Below, one piece after another: positions 25,192 through 34,145 of a DNA stretch of 64,000 bases. Under the pieces are notes generated by a model. That model saw nothing but the letters and a program-made list of their open reading frames with translations, ran no database searches and was not told where the DNA came from. This stretch comes from Hyphomicrobiales bacterium (GTDB lineage: Bacteria > Pseudomonadota > Alphaproteobacteria > Rhizobiales > Rhizobiaceae), in assembly GCA_900472485.1 (NCBI GenBank), contig UCII01000014.1, positions 1 through 64,000 of the forward strand. The letters are read 5' to 3'. Made by a program: the position numbers and the translations under genes. Within the stretch, counting starts at the first letter, position 1; each line of letters opens with the position of its first letter.

Positions 25192-26160
25192 TCAGCCACC
25201 CAGCCCTTCGAACAACGCCGTCGAGAGATAGCGCTCGGCGAAGGAGGGGATGATGACGACGATGGTCTTGCCTTCGTTTTCGGGACGCTGGCCGATTTTG
25301 ATGGCCGCCGTCAGAGCGGCGCCGGATGAGATGCCGACCGGCACGCCTTCGAGCTTGGCAACGAGCCGCGCCTGCTGGAACGCCTCGTCGTTGCTGACGG
25401 TCACCACCTCGTCATAGACATGCGTATCGAGAACCTTCGGTGCGAAGCCGGCGCCGATGCCCTGGATCTTATGCGGGCCGGGATTGCCGCCGGACAGAAC
25501 AGGCGAATCCGCCGGCTCGACGGCGATGATCTTGATATCGGGCTTGCGGGCTTTCAATACCTGGCCGACGCCGGTGATCGTGCCGCCGGTGCCGATACCG
25601 GAAACGAAGATATCGACCTTGCCTTCGGTGTCGTTCCAGATTTCCTCGGCCGTCGTCTTGCGATGGATTTCCGGGTTGGCGGGATTTTCGAACTGCTGCG
25701 GAATAATCGCATCCGGCAGCGACGCGGCCAGCTCTTCGGCCTTCGCGATCGCGCCCTTCATGCCCTTCGGTCCCTCTGTCAGCACCAGCTCGGCGCCAAG
25801 CAGCGCCAGCATCTTACGGCGCTCGACCGACATGGTTTCCGGCATGGTGAGGATCAGGCGATAACCCTTGGCGGCGGCGGCAAAGGCGAGCGCAATGCCT
25901 GTGTTGCCCGAGGTCGGCTCGATCAGCACGGACCGGCCGGGAGCGATCTTGCCCTGGGCTTCCAGGCTTTCGATCATGGCGACGCCGATGCGGTCCTTCA
26001 CGGAGGCGATCGGATTGAAGAACTCGAGCTTTGCCAAGATGTTGGCCTTGACGCCCTTCTCCTTCGCCAGCTTGTCGAGGCGGACGAGCGGCGTATCGCC
26101 GATGGTCTCGGTGATCGAGGCATAGACGCGGCCGCGGCCGGGTTTGCGGGTGTCGGACAT
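25192..26160 (-). CDS. cysK: Cysteine synthase A (O-acetylserine sulfhydrylase)
   Basis: CysK makes cysteine from O-acetylserine and sulfide with PLP. The 322-residue protein has NPIASVKDRIG with the PLP lysine at about residue 55, the substrate loop PTSGNTGIAL near 93, and the phosphate-binding SGIGTGGTITGVG near 190. VPVGISSGAAL holds the Ser that contacts PLP nitrogen. It is a single gene on the minus strand. The class (CysK rather than CysM) rests on length and the GTGGTITG loop. Confidence 0.93.
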   Translation of the reverse strand: MSDTRKPGRGRVYASITETIGDTPLVRLDKLAKEKGVKANILAKLEFFNPIASVKDRIGVAMIESLEAQGKIAPGRSVLIEPTSGNTGIALAFAAAAKGYRLILTMPETMSVERRKMLALLGAELVLTEGPKGMKGAIAKAEELAASLPDAIIPQQFENPANPEIHRKTTAEEIWNDTEGKVDIFVSGIGTGGTITGVGQVLKARKPDIKIIAVEPADSPVLSGGNPGPHKIQGIGAGFAPKVLDTHVYDEVVTVSNDEAFQQARLVAKLEGVPVGISSGAALTAAIKIGQRPENEGKTIVVIIPSFAERYLSTALFEGLGG

Positions 26161-26296
26161 GGGTAGCTCTCCCTATATTGGAATTATGCAACGACAATAG
26201 GATCAAACGCGCGCGGAAACCAGAGTGCGCACCCGTTCCTCGCGGGAAGCACGTGAGAAAAGAATCTCCCGAAGGCCTTCCTTGAGGATGTTTTTT

Positions 26297-26407
26297 TCAG
26301 GCGGCGCGCACGGCGATGAAGGCGGCGGTGGTGGCGAGGTCCGAGCCGGGAATGGCGGCAGCGATGAAGAGGGCGCCGCAATAGGCGAACAGGGCCGCGA
26401 GCGTCAT
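26297..26407 (-). pseudogene. LysE-type N-terminal fragment or 36-residue small membrane protein
   Basis: A 36-codon frame (MTLAALFAYCGALFIAAAIP, then GSDLATT and AAFIAVRAA) follows a near-perfect GGAGG ribosome site 8 bases upstream. The first 21 residues match the start of one LysE-family exporter type, including the family's IPG turn, but the rest of the protein is missing. It could be a truncated lysE gene that is still translated, or a genuine small membrane protein that evolved from it. It lies upstream of cysK, on the same strand, with a GAAGGCCTTC palindrome just after. Confidence 0.55.
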
Positions 26408-26536
26408 GAAGCTTTCCTCCTGAGATGGTATTGGCTCTATCGCACCACCTTTGCGTTTTCAAGCGATTGCGCCGATGCAGCGAACATATTACCAAGGTGT
26501 TAACGGCCCATCGCAACTGCTTTGCCCAAGGATATC

Positions 26537-27094
26537 ATGTCTTCCGCATTGCTCCTGATCGATCTTCAGAATTCCATCCTGACGGGCCTCGGCACGTCGG
26601 ATCGCCAGCCGGCTATCGATGTCGCGCTGGAGACGGTCCTTGCGAAGCTCGCAGCGTTGAAACACAGCGCCCGCGCAGCCGGTATTCCGGCCTTCATCGT
26701 CCAGCATGACGGCGGCCCGACCCATCGTTTGGCCAAGCGCAGCGAAGGCTGGCAGCTGCGCCGGGAGATCGCGCCGGAAGCCGGCGATGTCGTGGTACAC
26801 AAGACGAGCTGCGATTCCTTCTTCGAGACGGATCTGGAAGCACGGCTCAAGGGCCGCGGCGTCACTCATCTCATCGTCGGCGGCTGCATGACGCAGTTCT
26901 GCGTGGATACGACCGTGCGGCGTGCTGTTTCGCTCGGCTTCGACGTCTCGCTGATATCGGACGGTCACACGACGGCGGATATGGGCAAACTGAGCTTCGA
27001 AGACATTGTCACCCATCACAATATGCTGCTTGACGGCTTCGATGCCGGGCCGCATGAAATCAAGCTGGTTGCATCCACCGAAATCTCCTTCTGA
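26537..27094 (+). CDS. Isochorismatase-like cysteine hydrolase
   Basis: This 185-residue protein is of the isochorismatase/nicotinamidase-like superfamily. The predicted triad is Asp9 (in LLIDLQNSIL), Lys89 (VVVHKTSCDSFF) and Cys122 in GGCMTQFCVDTT. AAGGAT precedes the ATG. The following genes (LysE exporter, phosphatase) are on the same strand and closely spaced, so it may lead a small operon. The substrate is not predictable from sequence. Confidence 0.88.
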   Translation: MSSALLLIDLQNSILTGLGTSDRQPAIDVALETVLAKLAALKHSARAAGIPAFIVQHDGGPTHRLAKRSEGWQLRREIAPEAGDVVVHKTSCDSFFETDLEARLKGRGVTHLIVGGCMTQFCVDTTVRRAVSLGFDVSLISDGHTTADMGKLSFEDIVTHHNMLLDGFDAGPHEIKLVASTEISF

Positions 27095-27118
27095 AGCCCT
27101 TTCTCCGCCGGAGCCTCC

Positions 27119-27751
27119 ATGCCGCATCTGACCAGCATGATCACCTTTGCCCTGATCGCTCTCGGCATGGTGCTGACACCTGGACCGAATATGATCTATC
27201 TGGTCTCGCGCTCGATCTCGCAGGGGCCAGCAGCAGGATTGATCTCCCTTGGCGGTGTCACCTGCGGCTTTCTCTTCTACATGTTCTCGGCTGCGCTCGG
27301 CATTACCGCCTTCGTCTTTGCCGTGCCCTTCGCCTATGATGCGCTGCGGCTGGCGGGTGCGGCCTATCTCGCCTGGCTCGCCTGGAATGCGTTGAAGCCC
27401 GGCGGCCGCTCGGCCTTTCAGGTGCGCGAGTTGCCGAAGGACAGCACCCGCCGGCTCTTCACCATGGGGCTGGTGACGAGCCTGCTGAACCCGAAGGTCG
27501 CGATCCTCTATTTGTCGCTGCTGCCGCAGTTCATCGACCCCGCCGCCGGCAGCGTCTTCACCCAATCCATTGTTCTCGGCTTCGCGCAGATCATCATCAG
27601 CGTAACATTCAATGCCATCTTCGCGCTGAGTGCCGGCTGGATCGCGATGTTCCTCACCCGCCGCCCGTCCTTCGCGCTAGTGCAGCGCTGGCTGATGGGC
27701 ACGGTGCTGGCCGGGCTCGCCGTGCGCATGGCTTTCGAGGCGCAGCGTTGA
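27119..27751 (+). CDS. LysE family translocator
   Basis: This is a 210-residue LysE/RhtB-type exporter, with about six membrane helices. The family signature is LTPGPNMIYLVSRSISQG near residues 19-36; GLVTSLLNPKVAILYLSLLPQF near 117-138 is the second conserved stretch. It follows the isochorismatase-like gene by 24 bases and its stop overlaps the next start (TGATG). It probably exports an amino acid or similar small molecule; which is unknown. Confidence 0.9.
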   Translation: MPHLTSMITFALIALGMVLTPGPNMIYLVSRSISQGPAAGLISLGGVTCGFLFYMFSAALGITAFVFAVPFAYDALRLAGAAYLAWLAWNALKPGGRSAFQVRELPKDSTRRLFTMGLVTSLLNPKVAILYLSLLPQFIDPAAGSVFTQSIVLGFAQIIISVTFNAIFALSAGWIAMFLTRRPSFALVQRWLMGTVLAGLAVRMAFEAQR

Positions 27752-28374
27752 TGCGAGCCGTTATCGCCGGTCTTCTGACGCTCGCCTCGCTCGCAAGCTT
27801 GGCGCCGCTCGCTTTAGCGGCAGAAAAGGGAACGCAGACGATCGTCTTCATGCGCCATGGCGAAAAGCCCGAGGCTGGTTTCGGCCAATTGAGCTGCCAG
27901 GGTCTCAACCGGGCGCTGGCTTTGCCGCCGGTGCTGACAAAGCTCTTCGGCAAACCGGCGGCGATCTTTGCGCCTGATCCATCGAAGCGAAAGGACGATT
28001 CCGGCACTTCCTACGATTATATCCGGCCGCTCGCGACCATCGAGCCGACGGCAATCGCCCTTGGAATGCCCGTCGATACCAGCTTCGGCTATGAGGATAT
28101 CGATGATCTGAAAGCCGAGCTGAAGAAGCCTGCCTATGCCGGCAAGCTGATCTTCGTCGCCTGGGAGCACAAGCAGATCGTCGATCTCGCCCGCCAGCTG
28201 ATGAGCGAGAATGGTGGCGATGAAAAAGCGGTGCCGAAATGGCATGGCAAGGATTTCGACAGCCTCTATGTGCTACGCATCGGCGGGGGCAAGGCCGGAT
28301 CGGCGGCAACCTTCGAGAAGATGGCCGAGGGCCTCGACGGTCGTTCCGATGTCTGTCAGAATCCGGCTAAATAA
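27751..28374 (+). CDS. Exported histidine phosphatase family protein
   Basis: This 207-residue protein has a signal peptide (about 1-23, ending ALAAEK) and the complete RHG motif in VFMRHGEKPEAG. The second His is in VAWEHKQIVDLA. It is translationally coupled to the LysE gene. A periplasmic phosphatase acting on a small phosphorylated molecule is the likely role. It differs from the family member at 15338-15925, which lacks the Arg of RHG. Confidence 0.85.
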   Translation: MRAVIAGLLTLASLASLAPLALAAEKGTQTIVFMRHGEKPEAGFGQLSCQGLNRALALPPVLTKLFGKPAAIFAPDPSKRKDDSGTSYDYIRPLATIEPTAIALGMPVDTSFGYEDIDDLKAELKKPAYAGKLIFVAWEHKQIVDLARQLMSENGGDEKAVPKWHGKDFDSLYVLRIGGGKAGSAATFEKMAEGLDGRSDVCQNPAK

Positions 28375-28376
28375 TT

Positions 28377-28679
28377 TTAGAACACCGGCCGCATGAAGCT
28401 GCGCTCGTAGCTGATGATGCAGCGCGTTTCCTCACCATAGGCAAGGGCGGCCTGGCATTCCGCATCCTCGGGTATTTTCAGCCGATATTCCTCATAGGCG
28501 GCAAGGCTCGGGAAGCTGAAGAGCGCCAAGGCGATGTTGTTGGCGCCTTCATGCGGCATGAAATAGCCGTGATGCGTGCCGCCCATGCGGTTGACCAGAG
28601 GAATCCAGAGCTTGGCGTAATGCTCGAACTGGGCAAGCTTGTAAGGGTCGATGACGTAGCGCAAGTAGCAGGTGATCAT
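28377..28679 (-). CDS. NIPSNAP family protein
   Basis: This is a 100-residue NIPSNAP-like protein with a dimeric alpha/beta barrel fold. MITCYLRYVIDPYKLAQFE opens the domain and GGTHHGYFMPHEG and ALFSFPSLAAYEEYR follow. It overlaps the EamA transporter gene by 4 bases (ATGA) and is downstream of it on the same strand. Function in bacteria is unknown. Confidence 0.9.
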   Translation of the reverse strand: MITCYLRYVIDPYKLAQFEHYAKLWIPLVNRMGGTHHGYFMPHEGANNIALALFSFPSLAAYEEYRLKIPEDAECQAALAYGEETRCIISYERSFMRPVF

Positions 28680-29590
28680 TCGGCGGCCCCCTTGGAAAGA
28701 TGGTGATTTCTATTCCAGGGCAGGGGGAGCGTCCAGCCGAGATTCATGCCGGCAGCAGCAGCAAGAATGATGATCGCGCCGAGGATCTGCGCCGGGCCAA
28801 GCACATGGCCGAAGGCGAAGCGGTCGACGATGATGGCGGCGATCGGATAGACGAAGGAAAGTGCGCCGGTCAGGTGCGTCGGCAGCTTCTGGATGGCGCC
28901 GTAGAGCAGCACATACATCACGCCGGTATGCACAATGCCCATGGTGACGAGGATCGACCATCCGCCGACATCCCGGGGTGCGGCCGAGAAGTTGGTGAAG
29001 GGCGCCAGCATCAGGATACCGGTCGAAACCTGAATCAGCGCGATCAGGTGCGGCGGCGTGCCCTTCAGCCATTTGGCGGCGATTGCTGCCAGCGCATAGA
29101 AGAAGGCCGCGCCCAGCGAAAGCAGGATGCCAATCGCATAGCTTCCGCCACCCGCTGCCTCCGCCGGCTTGCCTTGGACGATCACGACCATGCCGACGAA
29201 GGCGAGACCCAGCCAGAAGAGCTTGGTGAAGGTGATCCGTTCGTCGAGGAACAATGCGCCGAGACCCAGCAGCATGAAGGGCTGCGTATTGTAGACGGTC
29301 GTGGCGATGGAAATGGAGGCGTGGGAATAGGCCGCAAAGAGCAGCAGCCAGTTAAGCACGATGGCAATCCCGCCACCGACGGCGATGGAAAATGTCTTCA
29401 GATTGAGGATGCCGGGGCGCAGCAGGCCCATGGCGCCGCAGATAAAGAGCAGCGTCAGCGCGCCGAAGAAGCAGCGCCAGAAGACGACGCCGGTCACGGC
29501 CTGTCCAGACATGAGCACGAACCAGCCGATCGTGCCTGAAATCAGCATCGCCGCCGTCATTTCCACCGTGCCGCGTTTAATCTCGTTCAT
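28676..29590 (-). CDS. EamA/DMT family transporter
   Basis: This is a 304-residue drug/metabolite transporter with ten predicted membrane helices in two EamA repeats (about 10-140 and 160-285). GGGAG lies 8 bases before the ATG. It is divergent from an Lrp/AsnC regulator gene across a 108-base region and is followed by the overlapping NIPSNAP gene. That arrangement suggests that the Lrp-like protein controls export of an amino acid or related compound by this transporter. Confidence 0.9.
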   Translation of the reverse strand: MNEIKRGTVEMTAAMLISGTIGWFVLMSGQAVTGVVFWRCFFGALTLLFICGAMGLLRPGILNLKTFSIAVGGGIAIVLNWLLLFAAYSHASISIATTVYNTQPFMLLGLGALFLDERITFTKLFWLGLAFVGMVVIVQGKPAEAAGGGSYAIGILLSLGAAFFYALAAIAAKWLKGTPPHLIALIQVSTGILMLAPFTNFSAAPRDVGGWSILVTMGIVHTGVMYVLLYGAIQKLPTHLTGALSFVYPIAAIIVDRFAFGHVLGPAQILGAIIILAAAAGMNLGWTLPLPWNRNHHLSKGAAE

Positions 29591-29657
29591 TGCCTTGGCT
29601 CCCGTCTATCTACCCCAATCATATTGCGGCATCGGCACTGGTGATATAGGTTTAGTA

Positions 29658-29679
29658 AGGTAAATTCGCCGAAATACCT
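29658..29679. promoter_or_regulatory. Candidate Lrp-type operator in divergent region
   Basis: AGGTA (29658-29662) and TACCT (29675-29679) are symmetric around 12 AT-rich bases, 20 bases upstream of the Lrp-like ATG and between the divergent genes. The length and AT-rich centre suit Lrp/AsnC binding. Weak by itself. Confidence 0.3.
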
Positions 29680-29698
29680 AAATAAATGAGGTCTTATT

Positions 29699-30163
29699 AT
29701 GGGTGTTCCTAATGCGAGCCTTGGTCTCGATGAGGTCGATCAGCGGATGCTGGAGGCGCTGGCGCGCAATGCCCGCATATCGCTGAAGGAACTGGCGGAA
29801 GCGGCCGGCCTGTCGTCGCCGAGTGCGGCGGAACGTCTGCGGCGGCTCGAGGAGCGCGGCGTCATCTCGGCCTTCACCGTGGATATCGCGCCGGAGGCGA
29901 TCGGCTATCCTCTGCAGGCGATCGTCCGCATCCGGCCTCTGCCCGGCCAGCTGCATGTCGTCGAGCGGATCATTCAGGAGACGCCAGAGTTCATCGAATG
30001 CGACAAGGTCACCGGCGACGATTGCTTTATCGGTCGGCTGGTGGTGCGCTCGATGGGCGAACTCGATGGGATATTGGACAAGATCACCGAGCGGGCAGAG
30101 ACGAACACGTCGATGATTAAGGCGACGCCGGTCAAGCGCCGCCTGCCGCCGTTATCACGCTAA
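29699..30163 (+). CDS. Lrp/AsnC family transcriptional regulator
   Basis: This 154-residue regulator has an N-terminal winged helix-turn-helix (LDEVDQRMLEALARNARISL, then LAEAAGLSSPSAAERLRRL) and a C-terminal RAM-type ligand domain (from about residue 70, including the TGDDCFIGRLVV strand). It is divergent from the EamA transporter and probably controls it. It overlaps the end of the convergent GNAT gene by 4 bases. Confidence 0.92.
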   Translation: MGVPNASLGLDEVDQRMLEALARNARISLKELAEAAGLSSPSAAERLRRLEERGVISAFTVDIAPEAIGYPLQAIVRIRPLPGQLHVVERIIQETPEFIECDKVTGDDCFIGRLVVRSMGELDGILDKITERAETNTSMIKATPVKRRLPPLSR

Positions 30164-31056
30164 AATTCCGCCATCGGCGAGAGCATGAGCGGCCCGGCAA
30201 TATCCTCTGCCGCTTTGCCGCGCGCCATTAGCGTCGTGTAACCCTCGTAGGGCTGCAGCGATACCTGGCAATCCAGCCGATCCGGTGAAAAGCAGATCTC
30301 GATGCGATCGGGTTCGATATCAAGCGCGGAGACGATGGTCACCAGCGAGGGAATGGCCGTTGCCGCGACATCGAGAAGCCAGAGAGTCGCACCGTCGAAT
30401 GTCCATGCGATGACCACTTCATCCCCAAGCGCCGTCAGGCGAATCGCGGAGTTGAAGGAGGCATTCAGCAGAAACATCTCCGTCTGTCTGACAACGGCAA
30501 ATTGGGCGGAGACCGGCTGCCGGTTTTGCAGCAGCGTCTTGATCAGGCGGAGATCGTCAGGCGCTTCGAGAGAGAGTTGCCGGGCAATTGGGCCGGCTTT
30601 TTCAAGTTTCGGCATCCCTGCAACGAAGACATGCTGCGGCAGAATGCGAAAGCCGTAACGCTCATAAAGCGCAGGCTTGTCGGTGAGCAGGAGATCGAGC
30701 TCGTAGCCCTCCGCCGCGGTGTGGGCAAAGGCACGCTGCATGAGGTCGCGATAGAGGCCGCGTCCGCGCCATTCCGGCCGTACCGCGCCGGACTGATATC
30801 CCGCCGCTTTCACCGGCTTACCGTTGACGATCAGCGGCATGGAGAAGGCGGTGAAATTGGCGACGCAACGGCCATCGGCATCGAAATAGCCGAACGGCAT
30901 GCTTGTGGGATCGGGGCCGCCCAATCGATCCTGGACGCCGACATCGATCGAAAACGTGTCTTCCAGCAGGCCGACAAGGCCCTTCCATGCAGAAGGATCG
31001 CCGAAATAATCCTGCCGCAGGGTCAGGCCATGCGTTTGGACAACATCCAACATCAC
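30160..31056 (-). CDS. GNAT family N-acetyltransferase (Eis-like layout)
   Basis: This 298-residue acetyltransferase has the acetyl-CoA motif AVRPEWRGRGLYRDLMQRAF near residues 91-110 and ALYERYGFRILPQHVF near 129. The second half resembles the extra domain of Eis-like proteins. It overlaps dut by 4 bases (ATGA) and is downstream of it. The acceptor substrate is unknown. Confidence 0.85.
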   Translation of the reverse strand: MMLDVVQTHGLTLRQDYFGDPSAWKGLVGLLEDTFSIDVGVQDRLGGPDPTSMPFGYFDADGRCVANFTAFSMPLIVNGKPVKAAGYQSGAVRPEWRGRGLYRDLMQRAFAHTAAEGYELDLLLTDKPALYERYGFRILPQHVFVAGMPKLEKAGPIARQLSLEAPDDLRLIKTLLQNRQPVSAQFAVVRQTEMFLLNASFNSAIRLTALGDEVVIAWTFDGATLWLLDVAATAIPSLVTIVSALDIEPDRIEICFSPDRLDCQVSLQPYEGYTTLMARGKAAEDIAGPLMLSPMAEF

Positions 31057-31523
31057 ACGCCGGTCGAGCCGAAACCGCCTGAGCCGCGCGTGGTTTCGCT
31101 GATCTCCGCAATCTCGGCGACACGAACCTGCATGACTGGCGCTATGACCATCTGCGCGATCCGCATGCCGCGGGTGATCTCGAACGGCTCCTCGCTGAGG
31201 TTGGCCAGCAGCACCTTCACTTCGCCGCGATAGTCGCTGTCAACTGTGCCGGGCGAGTTCAGGCAGGTAATCCCATGCTTGAAGGCAAGCCCGGAACGCG
31301 GGCGGATCTGCGCCTCGAAGCCTTCAGGAACTTCGAAAATAAAACCCGTTGGAACGAGAACCCGGTTCCACGGCGCGACCGTCAGCGTCGCGTCGTCGTC
31401 GACGGCGGCGCGCAGGTCCATACCGGCCGCGCCCTTGGTCTCGTAGGCGGGCAATTCCAAGCCCTCCCCATGCGGCAGGCGGATGAGGTTCAGGGTCGGA
31501 GTGATATCGGTGTGAATGGTCAT
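31053..31523 (-). CDS. dut: dUTP diphosphatase Dut
   Basis: Dut hydrolyses dUTP to dUMP, keeping uracil out of DNA. All five trimeric dUTPase motifs are seen in the 156 residues: AGMDLRA (1), RPRSGLA (2), NSPGTVDSDYRGE (3), RGMRIAQMV (4) and RGSGGFGSTG (5, at the C-terminus). It is upstream of the GNAT gene and divergent from prfC. In several other rhizobia dut follows coaBC; here coaBC is 11 kb away. Confidence 0.96.
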   Translation of the reverse strand: MTIHTDITPTLNLIRLPHGEGLELPAYETKGAAGMDLRAAVDDDATLTVAPWNRVLVPTGFIFEVPEGFEAQIRPRSGLAFKHGITCLNSPGTVDSDYRGEVKVLLANLSEEPFEITRGMRIAQMVIAPVMQVRVAEIAEISETTRGSGGFGSTGV

Positions 31524-31614
31524 ACGCCAATAGTTTGCGCTCGAAAGCCGGAGGTCAATTGCATTTAGAGCTTTGAGTCGCTAGATACGGCCGCAATTCA
31601 CAGGATTCACACGC

Positions 31615-33198
31615 ATGGCTGAAAGTCTCGCCGAGGCGGTTTCCCGCCGCCGCACATTCGCTATTATCGCTCACCCGGACGCGGGCAAGACGACGCTCAC
31701 CGAAAAGCTGCTGCTGTTCGGCGGCGCCATTCAGCTCGCCGGCGAAGTCAAGGCCAAGAAGGATCGCATGCAGACGCGCTCCGACTGGATGAAGATCGAG
31801 CGCGAACGCGGCATCTCGGTCGTGACTTCAGTCATGACCTTCGAATATGATGGTAACGTCTTCAACATTCTCGACACACCCGGTCACGAAGACTTCGCCG
31901 ACGACACCTATCGCACGTTGACGGCCGTCGATGCCGCGGTCATGGTCATCGATGCCGCCAAGGGTATCGAACCGCGGACGCTGAAGCTGTTCGAGGTCTG
32001 CCGCATGCGCGACATCCCGATCATCACCTTCATCAACAAGATGGACCGCGAAAGCCGCGATCCCTTCGAAATCCTCGATGAAGTCGAAGAGAAGCTGGCG
32101 CTGGATACGGCTCCGATCACCTGGCCGATCGGCCGCTCCAAGACCTTCTGCGGCTCCTATCATATTGCCGCCAACACCGTGCGCGGCTCCGATACCGAGG
32201 TCGAGGCGACCAAGGTAAATGGTCCGCAAGCTGTCGCCGACCGCTTGCCGGAAAACGAGCGGCAGGCCTTCATCGATGAGACGGAACTGGCGATCGAAGC
32301 CTGCCGTCCTTTCGATCGGGAATCCTTCCTCGAAGGTCACATGACGCCGGTCTTCTTCGGCTCGGCCCTGCGCAATTTCGGTGTCCGCGATCTTATCAAC
32401 GCGCTCGGCGACTTCGCGCCGCCGCCGCGCGACCAGGTCGCCGATATCAGGACGGTCCACGCCACCGACGACAAGATGACGGCCTTCGTCTTCAAGATCC
32501 AGGCCAACATGGACCCGAACCATCGCGACCGTATCGCTTTCGCCCGCATTTGCTCCGGCAAGCTGGAGCGCGGCATGAAGGCCCGGCTGTCGCGCACCGG
32601 CAAGCAGCTCGGTCTCACCGCGCCGCAATTCTTCTTCGCCTCGCAGCGCCAGCTCGCCGACACAGCCTATGCCGGCGATGTCGTCGGCATTCCGAACCAT
32701 GGAACGCTGCGCATCGGCGACACGCTGACGGAAGGCGAATCTCTCGTCTTCCAGGGCGTGCCGAACTTCTCGCCGGAAATCCTCCGCCGCGTTCGTCTCG
32801 AAGACGCGATGAAGGCAAAGAAGCTCAAGGAAGCGCTGCAGCAGATGGCCGAAGAAGGCGTCGTGCAGCTCTTTTCGCCCGAAGACGGCTCTCCCGCCAT
32901 TGTCGGCGTCGTTGGCGCCCTGCAGCTCGATGTGCTGAAGGAGCGGCTGATGGCCGAATACGGCCTGCCGGTTTCCTTCGAAATGTCGCGCTTCTCCGTT
33001 TGCCGCTGGATCTCGGCCGACCAGCCCGCCGACCTCGAAAAGTTCGTCACGGCACGCCGCGGCGATATCGCCCGCGACCTCGACGGCGATCCGGTCTTCC
33101 TTGCGCAGGACGGCTTCTCGCTGCGTTATGAAGCGGAACGTTATCCGGCTATCAAGATGGCCGCGATCAAGGAATATCACGCCGTCAAGGCGGCCTGA
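31615..33198 (+). CDS. prfC: Peptide chain release factor 3
   Basis: RF3 is the GTPase that recycles RF1 and RF2 from the ribosome after termination. The 527-residue protein is full length. G1 is AHPDAGKTTLTE near residues 19-30, the switch II region DTPGHEDF near 87, and NKMD near 141. The long antisense open frame (31828-33225) is a codon-bias shadow. It is a single gene, with a stem-loop after it. Confidence 0.96.
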   Translation: MAESLAEAVSRRRTFAIIAHPDAGKTTLTEKLLLFGGAIQLAGEVKAKKDRMQTRSDWMKIERERGISVVTSVMTFEYDGNVFNILDTPGHEDFADDTYRTLTAVDAAVMVIDAAKGIEPRTLKLFEVCRMRDIPIITFINKMDRESRDPFEILDEVEEKLALDTAPITWPIGRSKTFCGSYHIAANTVRGSDTEVEATKVNGPQAVADRLPENERQAFIDETELAIEACRPFDRESFLEGHMTPVFFGSALRNFGVRDLINALGDFAPPPRDQVADIRTVHATDDKMTAFVFKIQANMDPNHRDRIAFARICSGKLERGMKARLSRTGKQLGLTAPQFFFASQRQLADTAYAGDVVGIPNHGTLRIGDTLTEGESLVFQGVPNFSPEILRRVRLEDAMKAKKLKEALQQMAEEGVVQLFSPEDGSPAIVGVVGALQLDVLKERLMAEYGLPVSFEMSRFSVCRWISADQPADLEKFVTARRGDIARDLDGDPVFLAQDGFSLRYEAERYPAIKMAAIKEYHAVKAA

Positions 33199-33213
33199 TA
33201 TCGGAGACGTTGC

Positions 33214-33238
33214 AGCCACAGGCAACCGGCCTGTGGCT
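33214..33238. terminator. Stem-loop between convergent prfC and XRE genes
   Basis: AGCCACAGG (33214-33222) and CCTGTGGCT (33230-33238) form a perfect 9-bp stem with a 7-base loop between two convergent genes. No strong T-run follows on either strand, so efficiency is uncertain. Confidence 0.5.
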
Positions 33239-33248
33239 CATAATGCTA

Positions 33249-34076
33249 CTATTGCGCTGCTGTATTCATCAGCTCCGCGTAGCGCGCCTCGGTGGCGTCA
33301 TCCAGCGGAAACATGCATTCGACCCGCAGCTCCTGCGTCGTAATCATCTGCGCGGTTCCAACCGTCGTCACCAGTGAGAAAAATCTCAGAACTTGCCCGT
33401 CCTTCACGAAGGACAAAGGAATCAGCGGCGCATTCGCGATTGCTGGCGATGTCTGCCATTCGGTATTGACATCCGGATAGGCGAGCAGACTGTCGATAAG
33501 CTCCTTCGTCCGTCCGTCGATGACGCGGCCGACGGACTCGCGGAAAACACGCCCCATAAGGCTTTCCGCAGTCTTCTCCCAATCCGCAATGAAAGGCCGC
33601 ATGCCCGAGGGGTCGAACATGAGATGCAAGAGATTGCGCGGTTTCGGACGTGCGGCCATATCGGTGAAGTGGCCGAAGAAGCGAAGCGTTGCATCATTGG
33701 ACATCAGCACATTCCAGTAGCGATCCATCACGACAGCCGGGAATGGCTCGTGCTGACGGAGCATGCGTTTCAGCGCATTGGTGACGCCCTGCATCTCTTG
33801 ATCGTCAAAACTTCCCTCGGAATAGATCGGCGCATAGCCGGCGGCGAGCAGCAGCGTGTTGCGCTCGCGGAACGGCAGGTCCAGGGCATCGGCGAGACGC
33901 AACACATTCTGGCGACCAGGCGTGCTCCTGCCGCTTTCGATAAAGCTGATCTGGCGCTGCGAGATGCCGGTGTCGAGCGAAAGCTCGAGCTGGCTCTTGC
34001 CGCGCGTGTCGCGCCATGCGCGCAGCTGCGGTCCCAACTCGTTCGACAATCTCGGTTCGGCGCGAAGGGAACTCAT
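33249..34076 (-). CDS. XRE regulator with MmyB-like ligand domain
   Basis: This 275-residue regulator has an N-terminal helix-turn-helix of the XRE type (LRAWRDTRGKSQLELSLDTG, then ISQRQISFIESGRSTPG, residues about 18-55) and a C-terminal MmyB-like domain (from about 100, PFPAVVMDRYWNVLMSN) that binds a small, perhaps fatty, ligand. The divergent-type neighbour upstream on the same strand is an NTF2-like gene starting at 34538, with a 17-bp palindrome before it that this regulator might read. Confidence 0.9.
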   Translation of the reverse strand: MSSLRAEPRLSNELGPQLRAWRDTRGKSQLELSLDTGISQRQISFIESGRSTPGRQNVLRLADALDLPFRERNTLLLAAGYAPIYSEGSFDDQEMQGVTNALKRMLRQHEPFPAVVMDRYWNVLMSNDATLRFFGHFTDMAARPKPRNLLHLMFDPSGMRPFIADWEKTAESLMGRVFRESVGRVIDGRTKELIDSLLAYPDVNTEWQTSPAIANAPLIPLSFVKDGQVLRFFSLVTTVGTAQMITTQELRVECMFPLDDATEARYAELMNTAAQ

Positions 34077-34145
34077 TCTGTAAAACCTCGCTTCGTTCGT
34101 TTGGTGTGGCGGGGCCGTATTGGGCAGCCCCGCCAGCTTCAGTTG

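Noticed and set aside
31828..33225. 465-codon minus-strand frame opposite prfC
   Set aside because: Shadow of prfC codon usage; no ribosome site and no recognisable domain.
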